Shown here: one piece after another, positions 58,990-64,000 of the stretch
Position numbering within the stretch: position 1 is the stretch's first letter
How the letters are laid out: every line of letters starts with the position of its first letter
Assembly: GCA_023974075.1 (NCBI GenBank)
Contig: CM043797.1
Coordinates: forward strand, 820,001-884,000
Direction of reading: 5' to 3'
DNA length: 64,000 nucleotides
From: Chaenocephalus aceratus
Taxonomy: Eukaryota; Chordata; Actinopteri; Perciformes; Channichthyidae
Program-made: the position numbers and the translations under genes
Notes under the pieces: model-generated
What the model was told of the DNA's origin: nothing
Database searches by the model: none
The model's input: the letters and a program-made list of their open reading frames with translations, nothing else

Positions 58990-61900
58990 AAAGATGCCTG
59001 GTTTTGTTGTTGTTATTACTGTCAGGAAATGTACAACCTACCCTGGTCCGCCCAGTAGTAGTAGTCAGATTGCTACTCCTGCTGATTTTAAAGCTAGGTC
59101 TGGGTTGGGTTTCATCCACTTGAATGTGCGCAGTCTGTTAGGTAAACTAGATTTTGTCCGTATCTGGGCGAGCTCGACTGACGTCATTGTTTTATCAGAA
59201 ACATGGCTAAATAAATCCATTTTGGCCTCTGACATTGCCTTAAATGGTTTTAATGTGTATCGTACCGACAGGCCTAATAAAGGTGGTGGCGTTGCCATTT
59301 ATGTTAAGAATAAGTTCAGTGTAACCACATTAGTTTCCAAATCGATCAGTAAGCAATTTGAATTTTTAGCCTTAAATATAGAAGTGGCAAAGGGGCAACA
59401 GGTCATGGTAGTGGGCTGTTACAGACCCCCCTCAGCTGGCAAAGACTCCTTGTCTTCACTAGCAAATCTTTTATCACAACTAGAATACAAGGAAATAGTG
59501 CTACTTGGAGATTTTAACTGGGACTGGTTAACTGCAGTGTCAGAGGATTTTAAAAACCTTTGTATCTCTTTAAATGTTACTCAGATTGTGGGACAGTCCT
59601 ACTCGCCCAAATATTAAGTCCCCTAATAAATCCTCCCTAATTGATCTCATTCCCATAAATACTCAGCTGTGGGAGTATTTGCAAATGATCTGAGTGATCA
59701 CTGTGTTGTAGCCACAATTAGGGACACTAAGGTCCAAAAGGTTAAACCTCGCATTATCATTAAGAGAGACACTAAACATTTTGTGGAGCAGGGTTTTGTG
59801 CATGATCTGTTTGGCTTTGATTGGGGTAAAATCGATCTGTGTGCTGATGTAGAAACCGCATGGTCTTATTTTTATCTTGGTTTTATGGAGATCATTGATA
59901 GACATGCACCCCCGCGTACACTTAGAGTGAAGGGACGAGACAATCCTTGGTTTTCTGCTGAACTGTCCAGTCTCCTTCATGAGAGAAACAAGGCCTGGGC
60001 AAAGGCTAGGAAATCAGGCTCAGAGGTGGAATGGCTGCGTTTTAGGCAGCTAAGGAATAGCTTCACTTCACATGTCAAAAGTGGTAAATCTAAGTACTAT
60101 CTGTCAGTAACCACAAATAATCTGAATTTTCCTAGGAAATGTTGGAAAGCCATAAAATCGATATCCACCGGTGATATCCGTAATGAGCTACCTCCGTGCA
60201 TTACCACAGCATCTGGCTCTATATCAGACAGGGCCACTATGCTAAATTGCTTTAATGAGCATTTGTGTCCTGTGGTTCTCTATTTGATTCTGTCACTAAC
60301 TCTGCTTCTGTGAACACTACAGTCTGTGACTCTGAAAAACGTGTTTTGGAAAACCCTTTTAGTTTTACTCCTTTTACTGTCAATGTTGTTCGTGAAGCAT
60401 TAACCAAGTTAGATCCTAAGAAACCGGCCGGCCCGGACAAGGTAGAACCTTTCTTTTAAAGATAGCTGCAGATTGTATTGCTCCACCTCTTACTTCTCTT
60501 TTTAACCTCTCCCTCAGCACTAACACAATTCCAAAAGTATGGAAGTCAGCTTATGTCCTGCCTCTACTAAAAAGAGGGGAGGCAACTATTTTAAATAATT
60601 ATAGGCCAATCTCTAAATTGTCAGTTCTGGCTAAGGTTCTTGAACGCCTAGTGAGTGAACAAGTAAAGGAGTTTTTATGTACAAATGACATCCTGTCTAA
60701 ACATCAGTCAGGCTTCAGAAAGCAACACAGCACCATCACTGCCACAATGAAAGTGGTGAATGACATTACGAGTATTTTAGATAATAAGCAGAGTTGTGCA
60801 GCTCTATTTATTGACCTTTCCAAAGCGTTTGACACCGTCGATCACCGCATCTTAAAGCAGAGGCTAGCCAGTATAGGCATATCCAGCCATGCAGTGGGTG
60901 GTTTGTGAACTACCTCTCTGAAAGGTCCCAATGTGTTCACTTTGATGGGCTGTCTTCTGAGTGGTTAAACATTGCTAATGGTGTTCCTCAAGGTTCTGTT
61001 TTAGGTCCACTTTTATTCTCCATCTACATCAACAGTTTAGGTGAAAATGTGGAAGAAGCTAATTTACATTTCTATGCGGATGATACCGTGATGTACTGTG
61101 CAGGTCCCTCCATTCAGGAGGCTGGTGTTAAATTACAGGCTGTTTTTAACACTAATCAGACTCAGCTCTCTGAACTAAAGCTTCTTTTAAATGTTGAGAA
61201 AACCAAGGTAATGCTCTTTTCTAAAGCTAAAAAGACACCAGAGCCTGTTGTAGATATTGTTTACTATGCAAGGACAAGTACTTGAAGTGGTTACCTGTTA
61301 TAAATACCTTGGTATCTGGCTTGATGATTGTCTTACTTTTAAACTTCATGTCAATAACCTGCTTAAAAAGCTGAGGGTTACGGCCCGTCCACACAGCGGC
61401 GTGCGCTGACGCTTGCCGGCGGGCGTGTCTGAAACTCGACCAACAACCAATCACATGAATCTCCCGCCCCTGACACACAAGCAGCGGTTTGATTGGCTAG
61501 AGCTTGTACTGGCATATGATTCGATTGGCTGACGCTTCTGCCGAGGCGTCAAAAGTTGAGCATTGCTCAACTTTTGCAGCGAGCCACGCCAGCTACGCTC
61601 CGCGTCACTTCCCACGATGCATTTCGGCTAAAAGTGACGTCACCCCCATTCAAAGTGAATGGTGAAGCGTCAACGCACGCCGCTGTGTGGACAGGCCGTT
61701 AGACTAGGTTTCTTTTTCAGAAACAAGTCCTGTTTCTCGCTTGAGTCCAGGAAAAGGCTCTGTGACCTTTTGACCTGTGCTGGACTCTGGTGATTTGGTC
61801 TATATGAATGCACCTGCCTATTGCCTGATCAAGTTAGATGCCGCCTATCACAGCACACTGAGATTTGTCACAAATTGTAAAGCACTTACTCATCACTGTA

Positions 61901-62247
61901 CCCTGTATGCCAAGGCAGGTCTGCCTTCACTAACTGTACGGAGGCTCAGTCATTGGTACACGTTTATTTATAAAGCTTTGTTGGGTAAACTCCCGTATTA
62001 TATCTGCTCTCTGATAACTCAGAGAGTTGCAAGCAGCTATTGTCTGAGATCACAGGATGTAGTCTTGTTAGATGTGCCAAGAGCAAGGACGGTCTTAGGT
62101 AAGACAGCTTTTATGTGCGCAGCTCCACTTGCTTGGAACAATCTTCAGCAAGAATTGAAACTGAGCAATCTCATTCCTCTGCATGTTTTTAAAGCTAGGC
62201 TAAATGAAATGCTCTTTGATACTATGGGCACTTGTACATGTCTATAA
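58990..62247 (+). pseudogene. L2-like LINE endonuclease-reverse transcriptase ORF, frameshifted
   Basis: The endonuclease is open from 58994 to 59617 (FIHLNVRSLLGKLDFVRIW, VLSETWL, GGGVAIYVKN, CYRPPSA, LLGDFNWDW). A frameshift at about 59595, then the linker to 60290, breaks near 60290 and 60455. Reverse transcriptase 60550-61285: SGFRKQHSTITATMKVVND, FIDLSKAFDTVDHR, a 1-bp deletion near 60897, GVPQGSVLGPLLF and YADD at 61073-61084. The C-terminal domain resumes after the MITE at 61702 and ends 62247 (HWYTFIYKALLGKLPYYI, AAPLAWNNLQQELKL). Confidence 0.88.
61381..61698. mobile_element. PIF/Harbinger-type MITE, copy 3 (318 bp)
   Basis: CGGCCCGTCCACACAGCGGC at the left, inverse CGGCCTGTCCACACAGCGGC at the right, TTA duplicated at 61378-61380 and 61699-61701. 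It shares GACCAACAACCAATCACATG and AATCTCCCGCCCC with copies 1 and 2 but is half their length. The LINE frame is continuous when it is skipped. Confidence 0.92.
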
Positions 62248-62429
62248 CTATGTAAATGTATCCTGTAAATATAATGTATGATGTCCTTTATTGTTTTATG
62301 TTTCATGTGGAACCTATTTGCTGCAGGTCTCCCTTGAAAAAGAGATCTATGATCTCAATGGGACCAATCTGGTTAAATAAAGGTTTGAAATGAAATGAAA
62401 TGAAATGAAATGAAATGAAATGAAGAACC

Positions 62430-63425
62430 TTTTCGTGGATGGTAAACACTGTGGTGTGGGATGTACCATACTTTTCCACTGCCACAGTGCTGCTGTGTTG
62501 GTACATGTTCAGCATAACCCTTTTCAATCACTCCATTCAGAAAGCTGGCATATTCCTTATGCAACATTGGGTTACTCACAAATCTTTTCCTCAATCCAAG
62601 TAGCCTTTGCTTTGCCACTGCAAAGTTGTTTGGAAGAAGGATGTCAGGTGTCTTAAGGGGCAACTTCAGGCTGTAGTGTTGCAGATGTATTCATGATTTC
62701 CATACATTGTTGGTCTTCCCTTGACATCTCTTTTTCTTCTGAGGGCTTTTCATTAAAGTCATGATTATACTGACTGCTAAGCATGAGCTGCAATTTGGAA
62801 ATCCTATTCACCACAACAGAAGAAAGCTCCATGTCAACATCGCTGCCATTGCTGCTTCCATGTAAAGGACCATTGATGACCCATCCCAACACTGTTCTTA
62901 TAGCGTATGGGCCATTTCCACAACTGTTGACAATTTCCCAAGGTTCAAATATCTTGGGAGCGTTGGTTCCAATCAACATGTCAACATTGGCATGTATGCT
63001 GGGGATATGAACTTTTGACAAATGATTCCACCGCTTCACATCTGCGGCTGTAGCAATGTTTTCTTTGGTTACTGGCATTTGCTTCTGTCTGAGGACTTCT
63101 GGAAGAGGATCAAAGTTATTTTCCTCAAGACCAGATACCTCCATCCCAAATAAGGAGTAAACTGGAACGACCTTTTTCTGTCCCATAGTCTTCAAAAGAA
63201 AATTAGTTATTTTTCCTGTGATGTTTAATCTGTGCATGAGATCTTCTGAGCAGAATGTGGCTGTGCTTCCAGGATCTAAAAATGCATAGGTCTGTATAAT
63301 CTCACTTCCCTTTGTGGACTTGACCTGCACTGGAATAATTGAAAGAATGCAGCCATAATTTCCTGCCCCTGTACGTCCACATGTCTAAGGGGGGGTTTGT
63401 GATTTAGCGGTTTGTCCCAATTCCA
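62430..63425 (-). pseudogene. BEL/Pao-like polyprotein, aspartic protease and RT start
   Basis: Minus strand: ILSIIPVQVKSTKGSEIIQ then YAFLDPGSTATFCSEDLMHR, where DPGS is the catalytic aspartate region of the Pao-type (A17) protease. It continues through MLIGTNAPKIFEPWE, GPYAIRTVLGWVINGPL, a stop at 62653, and the RT entry LPNNFAVAKQRLLGLRKRF, GKVWYIPHHSVYHPRK. The 678-bp frame is uninterrupted and only the end is broken. It continues at 58400 after the inserted LINE. Upstream it is cut at 63426 by another LINE 3' end. Confidence 0.92.
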
Positions 63426-63429
63426 CATT

Positions 63430-64000
63430 AGATAATAATAATAATAATGCATTTTATTTATATAGTGCTTTTCACAAACTCAAAGACACTTTACAGTATG
63501 AGGGAGGGTAGACAAACAAGGACAGGCAAACAAGCAAGTAAAAAATAAAAAGGCAGTCAAGAGGAAGTTGATTGAGAGGGGGGGTGGCTTATGGGTAAAC
63601 AGAGTTGAAAAGATGTGTTTGAGGCGGGACTGAAAGACTGTGAGGGACTCAGATTCACGGAGATCATGGGGAGGGAACTCCAGAGCCTAGGAGCTGCCAC
63701 TGAGAAGGCTCTGTCCCCAAAGCTGCGGAGTGTGGATGTGGGAATGGATAGGAGTCCGGCTGCGGTGGATCTGAGGGGCCGTGGGGGTTGATAAGGAGTG
63801 AGAAGGTTTGTGAGATAAGGGGGGGCCAGATGGTGGAGTGCTTTGTAGGTGAGGACCAGAACTTTGTAGTTGATGCGATGGGAGACAGGAAGCCAGGTCT
63901 TTGAGGACTGGGGTGATGTGATGCCATGATTGGTATGCGTGAGGAGACGTGCAGCTGCATTTTTAACCCGTTGGAGTCTGTTGAGGGATGTAGTGCTGAT
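63430..64000 (-). pseudogene. L2-like LINE 3' end, runs off the window
   Basis: On the minus strand: RLQRVKNAAARLLTHTNH, then WLPVSHRINYKVLVLTYKAL, PPRPLRSTAAGLLSIP and FSVAAPRLWSSLP, the C-terminal region of L2/CR1-type ORF2. Its 3' end is ATTATTATTATTATTATC-like repeats at 63431-63450 (plus strand ATAATAATAATAATAATG). It resembles but is not the same family as 30986-31736. Confidence 0.85.

Larger units (their letters stand above)
58403..62424 (+). mobile_element. L2-like LINE, near full length, inserted in BEL/Pao
   Basis: Runs from about 58403 to a TGAAA tandem tail (62389-62424). It interrupts the Pao frame between ...YHPRK (rc 62431) and KPARVV (rc 58395). A Harbinger-type MITE at 61381 is nested in it. 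The length of 3.7 kb without the MITE, with both endonuclease and reverse transcriptase, suggests little or no 5' truncation. Confidence 0.85.

Overview
The window looks like a non-coding, repeat-dense stretch of a teleost fish genome. I infer this from a Rex3-type RTE retrotransposon, Rex1/CR1-like and L2-like LINEs, a Tc1 element with fish-type termini, BEL/Pao polyprotein pieces, several hAT and PIF/Harbinger-type elements with clean target-site duplications (TSDs), long GT and CT microsatellites, and a decayed copy of a SAMD3-like gene family that I know as expanded in fish. No intact ordinary host gene is visible. No tRNA, rRNA or CRISPR was recognised.

Layout. 1-2400: two tandem 0.87 kb copies of a segment with a 33-bp minisatellite, then a 36-bp minisatellite. 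3228-8714: a hAT-bounded element holding a 4.8 kb foldback element, which itself holds a Harbinger-type MITE. 8950-14548: several overlapping inverted repeats with different centres. 14549-19199: an exon-bearing SAMD3-like pseudogene split by a 1.6 kb hAT element. 19870-20440: a minus-strand fragment of an unnamed repetitive ORF. 20790-27400: an AT-rich block with four small intact ORFs (23391, 25192, 26257, 27072). Three of them share a repeated upstream module and the block carries duplicated intergenic repeats. It resembles a piece of a compact DNA-virus or Maverick-like genome and is the most interesting part of the window. 27390-29065: a broken ZBED/SCAND3-like hAT transposase, minus strand. 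29085-30985: an element with arrays of TTCATGAA-type motifs.

31.0-31.7 kb: L2 LINE fragment (minus). 36005-37312: hAT element with a BED-finger remnant. 38053-38700: second Harbinger-type MITE. 39559-46384: a Tc1 element split by a 5.2 kb LTR-like insertion (40383-45601), which contains a near full-length Rex3 (40588-43769) and a short copy of the 3.2 kb hAT family. 46.5-48.4 kb: Rex1/CR1-like LINE interrupted by two tandem repeats. 49340-51721: hAT element with a broken transposase. 53.2-56.9 kb: LINE fragments, a TAA-flanked MITE and an I-clade LINE interrupted by a Rex1-like copy. 57.5-63.4 kb: a BEL/Pao polyprotein (minus) split by a 4 kb L2-like LINE, itself split by a Harbinger-type MITE. 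63.43-64.0 kb: another LINE 3' end.

Almost every boundary I could test has a TSD of the size expected for its class: 8 bp for hAT, TTA/TAA for Harbinger-type, TA for Tc1, 5 bp for the LTR-like element and 14 bp for Rex3. The insertion order can therefore be read directly. Calls rest on reading translations and sequence by eye; no database search was possible.
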